Below are positions 27,297 through 35,585 of a stretch of 64,000 nt of DNA, piece after piece; position 1 is the stretch's first letter, and every line of letters begins with the position of its first letter. The DNA comes from Falsochrobactrum ovis (GTDB lineage: Bacteria > Pseudomonadota > Alphaproteobacteria > Rhizobiales > Rhizobiaceae). The stretch lies in assembly GCF_003259955.1 (NCBI RefSeq), contig NZ_QLMK01000011.1:22004-86003 (forward strand), written 5' to 3'. Under the pieces are notes generated by a model, which worked only from the letters and a program-made list of their open reading frames with translations, was not told the origin of the DNA and made no database searches. A program made the translations under genes and the position numbers.

Positions 27297-27561
27297 ACGC
27301 ATATGTCGGCCACAGTCTTTTATGCCTTTGTCTGCCTTCTGGCGCTTTTAAGGAAGTTTTGGCACCGGCTCATCAACGGCGTGCCAGCAATATATTTGGT
27401 GCGAAGGGTAAAGAGCTTTGCACCTTAATATCGTTCATCGTCAGTTTTTAACTATTTTGAATAGCGTCCGCGAAACCCAATGAGTGCCCAAAATTTGTAT
27501 GCTGGATAGTTGGACCACTGTAGGGTTCGGTTAATTCGCCAATTATTACAAGGAGTTCGAA

Positions 27562-27578
27562 TGGTGGGCGTGACAGGG
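27562..27578 (-). other. Prophage attachment site: 17-nt tRNA 3'-end duplicate
   Basis: On the minus strand the 17 bases read CCCTGTCACGCCCACCA, exactly the T-arm strand, acceptor strand and discriminator-CCA end of a tRNA (tRNA-Val-GAC-like in alphaproteobacteria). The rest of a tRNA is absent here, and the integrase gene ends 9 nt away. This is the pattern of an att core left by integration into a tRNA 3' end. The complete tRNA should lie at the other prophage end, beyond this window. Confidence 0.65.
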
Positions 27579-27586
27579 CCACCATT

Positions 27587-28678
27587 TCAGTTTTTGCCCT
27601 TTGATTTTATTGGCTTTTTTGCGATAATTCCCTCACCTGTATTTGGGTGAGGGGCAATTCTGTTCTCTATCTGGTCTGCAACGATGCGACTGGCCTCTAT
27701 CCCAAGACGCTTGCGATCAATGCCTCGTGTATAGATTTCTGCGGTAGAAATATTCGTCCATCCATACTGAGCAAGTAGCTGATGTGTAGCGGCGCCGCCC
27801 TCTGCCGCTAGTGTCGCGCTAAGCTTTCTAAGCCCATGGGCTGATTTCTTTACGCCAGCCTCGGCGCAAGCTTCATGGAACCAATTCCCAAAACTACCTT
27901 CTACAAATGGTTTGCCTTGGCTGCTTTCGATTAAATTGAGACCCTGTCGCGGCGTGGCCTTGATCATATCCAGCAACTCGTCAGACAGTTCTACTGCTAT
28001 TCTGGCACCAGTCTTGGCAGTATCCATAGCCAATACGCGGCCATTGATGTGCTGTATACCGACCCGAACAACGTCCGATCTGCGTAGGCCGATTAATAAC
28101 ATCAGTTCCATAGCTAAGCGCTGGGATGTCCCAATCGAATGGGTGGTTCGGTAAGCGATAACGTCCTCGATGGTCCAGGGGGGGAAACCGGACGTTTTAT
28201 ATTCAGGCAGGTCAATGTCTAGCGACGGATCAACCTGCACGTAGCGCATTTTCTTGGCCCATCCGAACAATCCTCGCATCACCTTTAAGAAATTTGCGGC
28301 CATAGCTGGCGTTTCGTGCCGCCTGTCGACAGCTTCCTGAATAACGTCTTGGGTGAAAGAGGCGAGTGCCTTATTGCCATTTCCTTGTAGAACTTTATCC
28401 ATAATAAGGCGCTGCTGCTTGCGTGTAGCGTCAGAGTAATTGGCCCATTTAGCACTTTCGTTCGTGTACTTATCCCAGAGCCATTGTAGAGTTCCGGTTG
28501 GAACGTGTTTAACTGCAACGGGTTCGCCAGCTAATACGGCGCGATAAGCTTCCTTGAAGGCTGGATCATTTGGGCTTGGTAGACGGGTGCGTTTTCCTTT
28601 CCCCATGCGAAAATAATAGACCCACTTGCCATGGCGGGTCTTCTGTCGGTGTACATAGAGAGGAAGCTTTCTCTTCAT
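27587..28678 (-). CDS. int: Tyrosine-type phage integrase
   Basis: A 363-residue site-specific recombinase with an N-terminal arm-binding region, a SAM-like core-binding domain and a C-terminal catalytic domain. The catalytic residues are visible: Arg in LIGLRRSDVV, Lys in AKTGARI, His-x-x-Arg in AHGLRKLS, and the Tyr nucleophile in AEIYTRGIDR. The ATG at 28678 begins MKRKLPLYVH; a longer frame upstream overlaps another gene. It lies next to the att core and is last in the leftward operon. Confidence 0.92.
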   Translation of the reverse strand: MKRKLPLYVHRQKTRHGKWVYYFRMGKGKRTRLPSPNDPAFKEAYRAVLAGEPVAVKHVPTGTLQWLWDKYTNESAKWANYSDATRKQQRLIMDKVLQGNGNKALASFTQDVIQEAVDRRHETPAMAANFLKVMRGLFGWAKKMRYVQVDPSLDIDLPEYKTSGFPPWTIEDVIAYRTTHSIGTSQRLAMELMLLIGLRRSDVVRVGIQHINGRVLAMDTAKTGARIAVELSDELLDMIKATPRQGLNLIESSQGKPFVEGSFGNWFHEACAEAGVKKSAHGLRKLSATLAAEGGAATHQLLAQYGWTNISTAEIYTRGIDRKRLGIEASRIVADQIENRIAPHPNTGEGIIAKKPIKSKGKN

Positions 28679-28688
28679 TCGATAACTG

Positions 28689-28859
28689 TCATAGTACGGG
28701 GCGGCTATAGTCAATACCGCTTGATTCACTATTGGGTTTATCCGGTACGACTGTGATTGTGGTATCGCCGGTGCGAATGATGATCTTGCAGCCGTTTTCA
28801 TTGGCAACTTCGGCATACCGCTTGAGATCATTTTTGCGGATCGTGGCTGGCCTAGTCAT
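28689..28859 (-). CDS. Small phage protein upstream of int
   Basis: A 56-residue protein (starts MTRPATIRKNDLKRYAEVA) with a strong GAAGG site before its ATG. The N-terminal half looks like a helix and the C-terminal half like beta strands (KIIIRTGDTTITVV). It is coupled to the upstream small gene by an ATGA overlap and ends 10 nt before int. It could be an excisionase-like accessory or int regulator; not recognised with certainty. Confidence 0.65.
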   Translation of the reverse strand: MTRPATIRKNDLKRYAEVANENGCKIIIRTGDTTITVVPDKPNSESSGIDYSRPVL

Positions 28860-29014
28860 CCCTTCTTCTCCCCTAATGGGCTGGCTGCGGGGATGGCCTC
28901 TGTCACTTCTCGTCGCTCATGCGTATCAAGGCCCATGCATCCGTCTTCGCTGTAATGATCAAGCGCCGCCTGTACGGCCTGCTCTGGTATGGTCATGGCT
29001 TGTGCGTCCGCCAT
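28856..29014 (-). CDS. Small phage protein
   Basis: A 52-residue acidic protein (starts MADAQAMTIPEQAVQAALD) in the leftward early operon. ATGA overlap with the downstream gene and direct contact with the upstream stop support that it is translated. No family recognised. Confidence 0.5.
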   Translation of the reverse strand: MADAQAMTIPEQAVQAALDHYSEDGCMGLDTHERREVTEAIPAASPLGEKKG

Positions 29015-29223
29015 CACCGCAACTCCTTCATCGCAGCAACGAAATCAATAATCGGCTTAAGGTTGATGGTTGCCTCTGTCCCATCATCGAGGATCATAAA
29101 CAGCGTATTGCCTTCGCAGCGGTGCAGTGATGCATCTTCATCGAAATAATCGGACACGTTATCAAGCTGGCACTTTGCTTGAAAAATCAGGTCTTCGTAG
29201 TCAATCATCGGGGTCAGTTTCAC
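29014..29223 (-). CDS. Small acidic phage protein
   Basis: A 69-residue acidic protein (YEDLIFQAKCQLDNVSDYFDEDA region) overlapping both neighbours by 1-4 nt, as is usual in this operon. No known domain seen. Confidence 0.55.
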   Translation of the reverse strand: MKLTPMIDYEDLIFQAKCQLDNVSDYFDEDASLHRCEGNTLFMILDDGTEATINLKPIIDFVAAMKELR

Positions 29224-29624
29224 GATGGGATACCTTCGCTAACAGGGTGACCGAATACGTCGCGCTTCCGTGGTGGGAGTTGTTTGTTGAGGCGTTTGGG
29301 TGATTTATCCTTGGTGGCGAGTTTTGAAGTTGGTCGTTTCATTCCAAGGTGTTTTTCTTCTCGCCTTTTTGCTTCTGCAATGACGGCAATGTCCTGTTTG
29401 GTTTTCGGCTTATGGCAGCATTCTACTCCGAGAAGCTGGCCGTCCTTTGCGGTAAGGCGCTGGCTCTTATCAATCTCAAGTGCATCGGGTTTGATGTGAT
29501 CGACGTGATAAGGCTTCTTGCCCAATATTAGACCGCACCCCTCACAGGCGATTTCGCCGTTTGGGAGCATGGCGCGCTTAACTATTTCGGCGTAAACTTT
29601 CTTACTGAATTCACGTCTAGCCAT
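29220..29624 (-). CDS. HNH-type nuclease-like phage protein
   Basis: A 134-residue protein with CEGCG (zinc knuckle), YHVDHIKPD and ECCHKPKTKQD, the His-Asn-His/Cys pattern of HNH endonucleases. A basic C-terminal tail follows. The ATG at 29624 has GGAGG 7 nt upstream. It lies in the recombination operon with SSB and the annealing protein. Confidence 0.72.
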   Translation of the reverse strand: MARREFSKKVYAEIVKRAMLPNGEIACEGCGLILGKKPYHVDHIKPDALEIDKSQRLTAKDGQLLGVECCHKPKTKQDIAVIAEAKRREEKHLGMKRPTSKLATKDKSPKRLNKQLPPRKRDVFGHPVSEGIPS

Positions 29625-29800
29625 CACACATCCTCCGAGAAGTCAGTTGCGGACAGAACAATGTCTAGGTGCTGCGCAAACTCAAGATCGGTCAGCTGGC
29701 GCACTTCACGTGCAAGCTGAGTGTGCGTTTCCACATATCTTGCGGCGTTAGCTTTCGTACGGTGTGCATACGATGGAGCGCGTAAGGGAATGGCGGTCAT
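29624..29800 (-). CDS. Small phage protein
   Basis: A 58-residue helical protein (starts MTAIPLRAPSYAHRTKANAA). Stop and next start overlap as TGATG; its own ATG overlaps the end of the upstream gene. No family recognised. Confidence 0.5.
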   Translation of the reverse strand: MTAIPLRAPSYAHRTKANAARYVETHTQLAREVRQLTDLEFAQHLDIVLSATDFSEDV

Positions 29801-30213
29801 GCTGCCTCCAAAAATGCTAGAGGATCGTAGCCGACAGCTTCGGCGAGCTTCGCCATTGCTTGATCCATGTAGGTGCAGAATTCCTCATGGTTCATGGCTT
29901 CGAACGAGATACTGTCAGTCGCGATGTAAGATGAGCCATCAAGGTTGTATCTAATCTCGACGTAGCCGCAGGCACGCTTAAGAGCGTCGTGGAGCTTTTC
30001 GGAAGTAGGCCATTTACCCGTGGCCTTGACGACTTCATTAAGAGCCTTCCAATAGGTCCGGAGCTGTGGCCTTGATCGTCTTGTCAGTGACACCAAGTTG
30101 AATTCCGTTCCGATGGGGGCAGCCAACAGCATTTCAGCATCGAACCCAGATACTGGCTGTAATCCTCTTGGCGTTTTCCGAACCACGATGTTGGGTTTTT
30201 CTTTTTTAGACAT
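29797..30213 (-). CDS. Phage protein, DUF1367-like
   Basis: A 138-residue protein with segments QLRTYWKALNEVVKATGKWP and LKRACGYVEIRYN that resemble the C-terminal half of DUF1367 phage proteins (NinB-like recombination-region neighbours). ATG at 30213 overlaps the ssb stop (TGATG). It probably belongs to the recombination set; function not proven. Confidence 0.55.
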   Translation of the reverse strand: MSKKEKPNIVVRKTPRGLQPVSGFDAEMLLAAPIGTEFNLVSLTRRSRPQLRTYWKALNEVVKATGKWPTSEKLHDALKRACGYVEIRYNLDGSSYIATDSISFEAMNHEEFCTYMDQAMAKLAEAVGYDPLAFLEAA

Positions 30214-30608
30214 CACCTCCACTCCATGAAAAACGGGATTTCATCGTCGAGTTCGTTCGAGAAGTTGGCTGGTTTGCCTGCGTGGTGTGACGGTGATGCT
30301 TCGCCGCGCTCTTCCCGCTTGGGAGTGTCAAAATCGATCTCATTGATGCGGATGGTTGGATATGACTTGCCGTTGTGCTCGCGCATGCCAAAATCGCCAT
30401 TTGCAGTAACGCGTGTTCCTTTGCGCAGATATTGCTCTAAGCTTTCGCCGCGCTTCCCCCAGATCGACGCGTCAAACCAGATAGTGCTTTTGTTCTGGCC
30501 GTATCCATCATCAACGGCGACTGTGAAGCCAAGAACAGCATCACCATTTTGTGTGCGACGCAGGATTGCGTCCTTGCCTATGCGGCCTGTGATTGTGATG
30601 TTTTTCAT
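30213..30608 (-). CDS. ssb: Single-stranded DNA-binding protein
   Basis: A 131-residue SSB. The OB-fold covers residues about 1-105 (NITITGRIGKDAILRRTQNG, WFDASIWGKRGESLEQYLRKG, VTANGDFGMRE). The C-terminal acidic tip DDEIPFFMEWR carries the partner-binding motif with extra residues behind it. The ATG at 30608 opens the SSB domain. It sits next to an annealing protein, a common phage recombination pair. Confidence 0.9.
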   Translation of the reverse strand: MKNITITGRIGKDAILRRTQNGDAVLGFTVAVDDGYGQNKSTIWFDASIWGKRGESLEQYLRKGTRVTANGDFGMREHNGKSYPTIRINEIDFDTPKREERGEASPSHHAGKPANFSNELDDEIPFFMEWR

Positions 30609-30610
30609 GA

Positions 30611-31285
30611 TCAAGCCGCCTTCTGTTCTTCTGGGAGTGAGTTGCCGTAATCGGTGAATTCCTGCCTCAAATTCTCTTGCCAATCCGCAGGTAACTTGCG
30701 GCGAAGTTCCTTGCATTCTTCGTCTCGCCACCATCGGCGAAGATCGTCGCGCGTTGTATTGAGGCGCATTTCCTTTTCGAGGGCAGAATAAGTGGCACGG
30801 GCTTCGACATTCTTGGGTGCCGGCTTGTTTGCCTGCTCGTCTCGCCGATATTCTTTTTCGACTTCGGCTACGTACTTTTGGTCATCCCATCGTCCGAGAA
30901 AAATGTTGGCCGCTATACCAAGCTGAGATGCGGCTTTAATGATCGCATCTGTGAGGCTTTTCTTCGGAGCATCTTCATCCGACATGAGACCGTTGCGTGT
31001 TTTCATCAAAGCCTTGGTTTGACCGTAGGCTTCGTAATAATGCTCACGCTTGGTGTGCCAGAAGCGGACCCGGCACCAATGTAGAATTTCATCACCTAGC
31101 GGCGTGAAACCCTCTGTCAGCACCTCCCATCCGAACCCCTGACCGACGGGGCCAAACATGTCTGTAAGGCATTTGATGATATATTGCGGATTAGGGGACG
31201 TGCCTTTGTATGCTTTGCCGCTAATCGCCTTCGTGTATTGCGGATCAATATCCGCGTGGGCTTCCCATAGATCGAGGTTGCTCAT
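30611..31285 (-). CDS. Rad52-like single-strand annealing protein (candidate)
   Basis: A 224-residue protein. The N-terminal 130 residues show the Rad52/Sak pattern: IIKCLTDMFGPVGQGFGWEV, a beta segment with HWCRVRFWH, then KKSLTDAIIKAASQLGIAANIFLGRWDD. The C-terminal part is charged and helical. Neighbouring ssb and HNH genes fit a phage recombination module. Assignment is by motif shape only. Confidence 0.62.
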   Translation of the reverse strand: MSNLDLWEAHADIDPQYTKAISGKAYKGTSPNPQYIIKCLTDMFGPVGQGFGWEVLTEGFTPLGDEILHWCRVRFWHTKREHYYEAYGQTKALMKTRNGLMSDEDAPKKSLTDAIIKAASQLGIAANIFLGRWDDQKYVAEVEKEYRRDEQANKPAPKNVEARATYSALEKEMRLNTTRDDLRRWWRDEECKELRRKLPADWQENLRQEFTDYGNSLPEEQKAA

Positions 31286-31794
31286 TACTTGCTCCTGATC
31301 ATCAAAGAGTGAACGCCAATGGAGAGATGCGCGCCGGGCAATTCGTTACCCGCCTCAAGCGCCTCCTTGATGGCTTTCATGTCTGGCTTCTTCTCAATGC
31401 GGTAAAAGCCCTGCGGTATTGCATCGAGGTCCGAAACTTCCGCTTTGACGCGGGGCGATATCACGCTGTAGGTCGCGAAGGGTGTAACGAGCTTTTCGAC
31501 GTTGGCTGCGTTCAGGATTGCCAGCGACAGCGCTCGGTAGCCGTCTGCTTGCTTTTCAAAGCGTCGTTGACGGTCAGCCGCATCGTCCTTTTCCGATTTA
31601 GCACCGGCGGCGAGCGCTTCCGCTTTCCGAATGCGACGATATACACGGTGCAAAAACTCAATCGCACTGGTTTCACCGTCTATCATATCGACGCGCAATT
31701 CCTCGTCGTCAGCAAGCTCCGGATTGCCAGAGACAAGCTCTGCTATTTGTGCTTGGATGCTGGACAGATCGGCCTTGAGATAACGGTCAGTCAT
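31285..31794 (-). CDS. Siphovirus Gp157-family protein
   Basis: A 169-residue protein with a helical N-terminal half (coiled-coil-like, residues about 50-100) and the C-terminal IPQGFYRIEKKPDMKAIKEALEAG signature of the Gp157 family. ATGA overlaps on both sides. Gp157 homologues occur in siphovirus early operons beside annealing proteins. Confidence 0.72.
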   Translation of the reverse strand: MTDRYLKADLSSIQAQIAELVSGNPELADDEELRVDMIDGETSAIEFLHRVYRRIRKAEALAAGAKSEKDDAADRQRRFEKQADGYRALSLAILNAANVEKLVTPFATYSVISPRVKAEVSDLDAIPQGFYRIEKKPDMKAIKEALEAGNELPGAHLSIGVHSLMIRSK

Positions 31795-32006
31795 CCTGCC
31801 ATCCTTTCACGCTCCACACGGCGTTCTTGGCGTGCGCGCATCAGTAAGCGTTTAGCCTTTTGCCAGTTTTCATCGAAGCTCCGGAAATAGCGCTCGGCAT
31901 GGTCATCCATTCCGAGTTCCATGTACCCTCTGGCATCGGAGCGATAGGATAGTGCGGTACGGCGCTGTTTCTGCGCTGCCGTGAATAGGAGCTTCGAATA
32001 GGTCAT
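31791..32006 (-). CDS. Small basic phage protein
   Basis: A 71-residue, Arg-rich helical protein (FRSFDENWQKAKRLLMRARQERR). It overlaps its neighbours by 4 nt on each side. No family recognised. Confidence 0.55.
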   Translation of the reverse strand: MTYSKLLFTAAQKQRRTALSYRSDARGYMELGMDDHAERYFRSFDENWQKAKRLLMRARQERRVERERMAG

Positions 32007-32203
32007 GCTGCTTCCTTTCGATATTCGATTGCCTCAAGGGGGCAGATTTCGTTGAAAATGATGCGAAGCTGATCGCGGAGTTCGCGGGGCAGAGCGCGCT
32101 TTAAAAGCTGCTCGATTGCCTCCAGCTTCTCATCATTGGTTGTGTTGGGGCTTGTGGCCGTTTGAAACAGCTTCACGCCTTCTATGGTGAGGTGATCAGT
32201 CAT
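32003..32203 (-). CDS. Small phage protein
   Basis: A 66-residue helical protein (LEAIEQLLKRALPRELRDQL region) in the leftward operon, ATGA overlap downstream. No family recognised. Confidence 0.5.
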   Translation of the reverse strand: MTDHLTIEGVKLFQTATSPNTTNDEKLEAIEQLLKRALPRELRDQLRIIFNEICPLEAIEYRKEAA

Positions 32204-32204
32204 C

Positions 32205-32291
32205 TCAGCACCCCACCGCCAGCACCAGAAACGGCGCGACTAATGCGAAAATCGGAAGGGTGATTGCTTCAAGGCGAGTGAGGTAAGGCAT
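32205..32291 (-). CDS. 28-residue single-span membrane peptide
   Basis: ATG 2 nt after the stop of the upstream gene; the product (MPYLTRLEAITLPIFALV...) is one hydrophobic helix ending in Gly-Cys. Its stop lies 1 nt before the next ATG. Position inside the tightly packed operon supports translation; such peptides are usually missed in annotation. Confidence 0.45.
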   Translation of the reverse strand: MPYLTRLEAITLPIFALVAPFLVLAVGC

Positions 32292-32293
32292 GA

Positions 32294-32662
32294 TCACACC
32301 CCACGACGGTCAGTGAAGGCGCTATCAGAGCGGCAAGCTTCAAACGTGGCAGCATCAATGGCTACGCGAGGACCAGTGCCATTCTCCCAAGCTGCTTTTG
32401 ACCGCATGAATTTCACGTCACCCCAAGCTTTCTCAAGGCAGATTGCGAAGTCCCTAGCGTTGTAATCGGCTGGTACATTTTGCCAGCGACCATTAACGCG
32501 CTTGGTTTTCGTGTTGCTCAGCCGGTACATGCGATAGCGGCTATGGGCGCGGATCATGACCTCTGATTGCAGGCTGGTGTCGCGGGTTTTGTCGACCGGC
32601 TTCATTAGGCCTGTCAGCGCTTTCGCAAGGTCGTTTCCGGTGACTTGGTATGTCGTTTGCAT
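32294..32662 (-). CDS. First gene of the leftward early operon, unknown function
   Basis: A 122-residue basic protein (MQTTYQVTGNDLAKALTGL start) with a central RMYRLSNTKTKRVNGRWQ segment. The ATG at 32662 has GGGAG upstream; the frame extends further but runs into the promoter. It is the first gene behind the operator-controlled leftward promoter, the place of N-like or Kil-like genes in lambdoid phages; no family recognised. Confidence 0.55.
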   Translation of the reverse strand: MQTTYQVTGNDLAKALTGLMKPVDKTRDTSLQSEVMIRAHSRYRMYRLSNTKTKRVNGRWQNVPADYNARDFAICLEKAWGDVKFMRSKAAWENGTGPRVAIDAATFEACRSDSAFTDRRGV

Positions 32663-32691
32663 TTTCTGCTCCCAACTCGGTTGTTGAGAGC

Positions 32692-32743
32692 AATGTGACA
32701 CGCTATGGCGTGGCAGTCAACTGTAAAAACACGCTATAGCGTT
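32692..32743 (-). promoter_or_regulatory. Leftward early promoter (PL-like) with two repressor operators
   Basis: On the minus strand TTGACT (32720-32715), 17 nt and CACATT (32697-32692). Operator CACGCTATGGCGTG (32699-32712) lies between the -35 and -10. A second operator, 32730-32743, lies 31 bp upstream centre to centre. Both match the three operators near 36,000. Confidence 0.75.
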
Positions 32744-32752
32744 TTAATTGTA

Positions 32753-32781
32753 TTGCCCACCCCCCGCGAACCGTGTAGAAT
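32753..32781 (+). promoter_or_regulatory. Candidate promoter for the 279-residue lysogeny gene
   Basis: TTGCCC (32753-32758), a 17-nt spacer and TAGAAT (32776-32781), about 80 nt before the start of the rightward gene. It is back to back with the leftward promoter, and its -35 is 10 nt from an operator. Confidence 0.45.
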
Positions 32782-32862
32782 CAGTTGCAAAGAATGAGGT
32801 GCGATGGCTTCCCAATCTTTCTCCGATTTGCTTCACTGCGATGGGGAGTGGAGGGGGAGTAA

Positions 32863-33702
32863 ATGGGAAAGCAACTCGTTCTAAAGTTTGACGGCGGGAA
32901 AAGTGCACAGCACGTTATCAGTATGGGGGAGCTCGGACGGTCACTCACCGGAATTGATAAAATTTCAAATGCCGGGCTGATCCTCTTTGCAGAAGGAAGG
33001 TTGCCCAAGAGAGGTGAGCGATCTGTTTTATTGGTTGTCGCATCGGAACCTAAGAAATCATCCGTATCTATTGCGTCAGCGCTCGAACAGGCCCCCTGGG
33101 TTCTTCCGCTTGTGAATGAATTGATTGCCAATCACGGCGTAGAGCTTCTTAAGCAGTTTATCAGTTGGGTTCTCATGCACTTAGGCGGAAGAAAGAAAGA
33201 GGCGGATGTGCATTTTCAGGAATTGATGTCCTTAACGCGTGAATTGAACGCCTCGCGAGATAGTTCTGATGAAAGATGGCACCAGACCTTGTTGGCTTTC
33301 GTCGATAAATTCGCACCCGCCGCGCGTGACGCTGTGACTCCAGTTGGCGGAACCGCGCGTAGACTTGTCATTTCTTCAGACGATGGGAGTGCTATTGCAG
33401 AAATTGATGAGCCAACAGCAGATGCGATCCGGGCGAGAAAAGGTGATGAAGTGGAAGATCTCATTGAATTGATCGTAAAGGTTGATGGCATTAGCCACCA
33501 TAAAAAGCAAATTCAGGTAGAAAATCCAGAAGAGCCTGGCAGGTTTATCAATGCCGATGTTCGTGACCCTGTGATGGATAACGCGCCAAACATTTATTCA
33601 GAAGCAGCAAACGTGAAGGGAAGCCTTCGCGTTCAAGCGAAAAAAGTACGTAGAGAAGGCCGACTACATCGGCTCTACATCATGGATGCAACTCAAGTGT
33701 AA
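32863..33702 (+). CDS. Unknown 279-residue protein, likely lysogenic cargo
   Basis: No family recognised with confidence. The N-terminus is beta-rich (MGKQLVLKFDGGKSAQHVIS), a hydrophobic stretch (APWVLPLVNELIANHGVELL) follows around residue 78-100, and the C-terminal 120 residues are mixed with several strands (RRLVISSDDGSAIAEIDEP). Strong GGAGGGGGAG ribosome site. It has its own promoter between the leftward early operon and the immunity region, so it may be expressed from the prophage. Confidence 0.65.
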   Translation: MGKQLVLKFDGGKSAQHVISMGELGRSLTGIDKISNAGLILFAEGRLPKRGERSVLLVVASEPKKSSVSIASALEQAPWVLPLVNELIANHGVELLKQFISWVLMHLGGRKKEADVHFQELMSLTRELNASRDSSDERWHQTLLAFVDKFAPAARDAVTPVGGTARRLVISSDDGSAIAEIDEPTADAIRARKGDEVEDLIELIVKVDGISHHKKQIQVENPEEPGRFINADVRDPVMDNAPNIYSEAANVKGSLRVQAKKVRREGRLHRLYIMDATQV

Positions 33703-33769
33703 GGAATGCCGCACATATCCTAACGATCCGGGGGGGCGTGCCTCGGATTGTATGTTCCATCATCACGCG

Positions 33770-33925
33770 TCAGACAAACATCATGATCACGACGCCGCCC
33801 AATATCACAAAGATCAGGCCGGAGATTAACATCGGTCTCAGTGTGCTGCCTTGTGAGTCTCCACCGCTGGACTGGTCGCCGGATATGGATATGTCGCGCT
33901 CCTGCGAATGATCCTCTTTTGCCAT
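33770..33925 (-). CDS. 51-residue C-tail-anchored membrane peptide
   Basis: The product starts MAKEDHSQERDISISGDQ, polar for 30 residues, then has one membrane helix (LISGLIFVILGGVVIMMFV) at the C-terminus. GGAGGGC stands upstream of the ATG. Convergent with the 279-residue gene. No family recognised. Confidence 0.5.
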   Translation of the reverse strand: MAKEDHSQERDISISGDQSSGGDSQGSTLRPMLISGLIFVILGGVVIMMFV

Positions 33926-34036
33926 GGTGCGCCCTCCAAGACATAAGCATACAGAATTGAGCTTGATACGTTAACCCAAAAACACCTTCCGTCTCGCCAG
34001 TTGCTGAAACACGGACATTCGTCATAAGGTTATTTT

Positions 34037-34228
34037 ATGATTACATTTCCTTGGTGGGCGGCCATAATTATCGTCATGTCGATCTACTGGCCGATTACCG
34101 TAATGGTGGCGGGGACGTTAGTCGTGACCGCATTTTTGGGGACGAAAAGCGTTGGATGGCGAACGGCTTGGATCGTGCTTGCTGTTCTGATCGTTGCCCC
34201 GGTTATCTGGTTCTACACGCTCGCATAA
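34037..34228 (+). CDS. 63-residue two-span membrane protein
   Basis: Two hydrophobic helices (about residues 5-32 and 42-62) joined by a short polar loop (GTKSVGWRTA). AAGG upstream. Possibly prophage cargo of superinfection-exclusion type; no direct evidence. Confidence 0.5.
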   Translation: MITFPWWAAIIIVMSIYWPITVMVAGTLVVTAFLGTKSVGWRTAWIVLAVLIVAPVIWFYTLA

Positions 34229-34311
34229 CAGCGAACTGTGCTAAATGGTGGTAATAAAATACACCATTTCTATGGCAATCGTCAGATGAACGTGCTATAT
34301 ATGTTTTAGCA

Positions 34312-34388
34312 GTCAAGCGCCGGACAACCCAAAGCATTCGAAAGATTGCAGGCGAGTAATCGCAATTATGGGCCGGGGGGCTGCTTTT
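34312..34388 (+). ncRNA. Structured short RNA / terminator
   Basis: GCAGTC (34310s) pairs with GGCTGC just before a TTTTTT run ending near 34,390. An inner ATTGC/GCAAT hairpin and a CCC/GGG pairing fill the space. TATATAT about 15 nt upstream could be its -10. It is either the terminator of the 63-residue gene or a free small RNA of about 80 nt. Confidence 0.4.
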
Positions 34389-35184
34389 TTATTTCCATAA
34401 TTCGACCATCCTCAATTGCTCTGGGATAAGTTCGCATTCTTCGTGATTAGGAAGAATTTTTATTCCATAGCTTAAATAGTTGTTATCGCGACGGTAAATG
34501 ATGGGGCGCAATATCTCCGCGTAGCGTTGTTCACAATTGCCGTACATATCTAGCTCTAACCCTGATGATATTGAGGACGCTACTATATCGGCGAGTTGCA
34601 ATGAAGCATTACGGCTATGATCTTGCGCATCTACCGCCGAAATATCGATAACAGGCCAATGAATGCTGCTACCTTCACGCCCTTTGTTTTTGAGCCGCGT
34701 CAAATAATCTCTAAAATCATTGTAATTCATCCCTCCACGGCGAGAGAACATTATAGCCACTTGGCCATTGCCCTCTGGGACTTGAGGGCGCATATCTCTA
34801 CATAACCACGACACGCGCTCGATTAAGTAGCGACAAAGATAAAAATAGAGTTGGTTTTTCTTAGAATATATCCCTTCCGGAATTTTTCCTTTTGCAAGAT
34901 AAAATGCTGACAGCGCGCACAGGTTTCTCAGCAAGGGTCTGAGCCGCTACCAGTTTTTGCCCATGATTCAAATGAGCGAAATGGATCTCACGGCTTTTTT
35001 TGTCCGGCATTTTAGCAAGGATCTCATCTCGCCATTTTACAGCTTCTAGATAATTCGATTTACGAAAGAGTAGGGCGGAAATGACAAGCCAGTGCGACGA
35101 CCCACCCCTGCTGCCTACGGTCCGGAAATTTCTAAACCCATCGTCGCCGGATTCATCTATGAATGCTACATAGCTATGTGACAC
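34389..35184 (-). pseudogene. DUF3800 protein gene with a frameshift
   Basis: The N-terminal part (YVAFIDESGDDGFRNFRTVG, the DUF3800 signature with its Asp-Glu pair) and the C-terminal part (HSRNASLQLADIVASS, the second signature) are in different frames. The join lies at a run of four A (34890-34893 on the other strand); removal of one A restores SCKGKIPEG. All else is intact, so this is a recent one-base insertion or a sequencing error. DUF3800 proteins are RNase-H-like and frequent on mobile elements. Confidence 0.8.
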
Positions 35185-35585
35185 GGAAAGCGCCTACAGT
35201 TAGTAAGTAAAAAAGGAGCCAGCGGCTTTAGTTTTGCAAGGCAAGCTAAATAAGTTTTACTTTTTCGGCAACAAATACACCGCCAGCACCGCCACAAGCA
35301 GCACTATGCCCAACCCTTCCGCGAACGAATACCAATAAGCTCACCTGATAGACGCCGCTGTCCAACAAGGAGCGGCATGCGTAAAGCATTGCCTTAAGAA
35401 TGAAGTGTGTGCGTCTGTGCAAGGTTGCCCCCAATAATCCACAACCAGAATTTGCGTCTATTTTCGCGCTCAACGCAAGATGTAGCGGCGACAATAAACT
35501 TATCCCCGCCTCTTAACCATCCGTTATCCTAGTTCTTGATTTGTTCTGTGAATCAATGCAGCATAAGTGTGGAGCGGAGGAAGTG

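Noticed and set aside
35246-35494. Leftward frame of 82 codons with mixed composition
   Set aside because: No ribosome site or family. A neighbouring frame gives a membrane helix (EGLGIVLLVAVLAVYLL) but has no start codon, so at most a relic.
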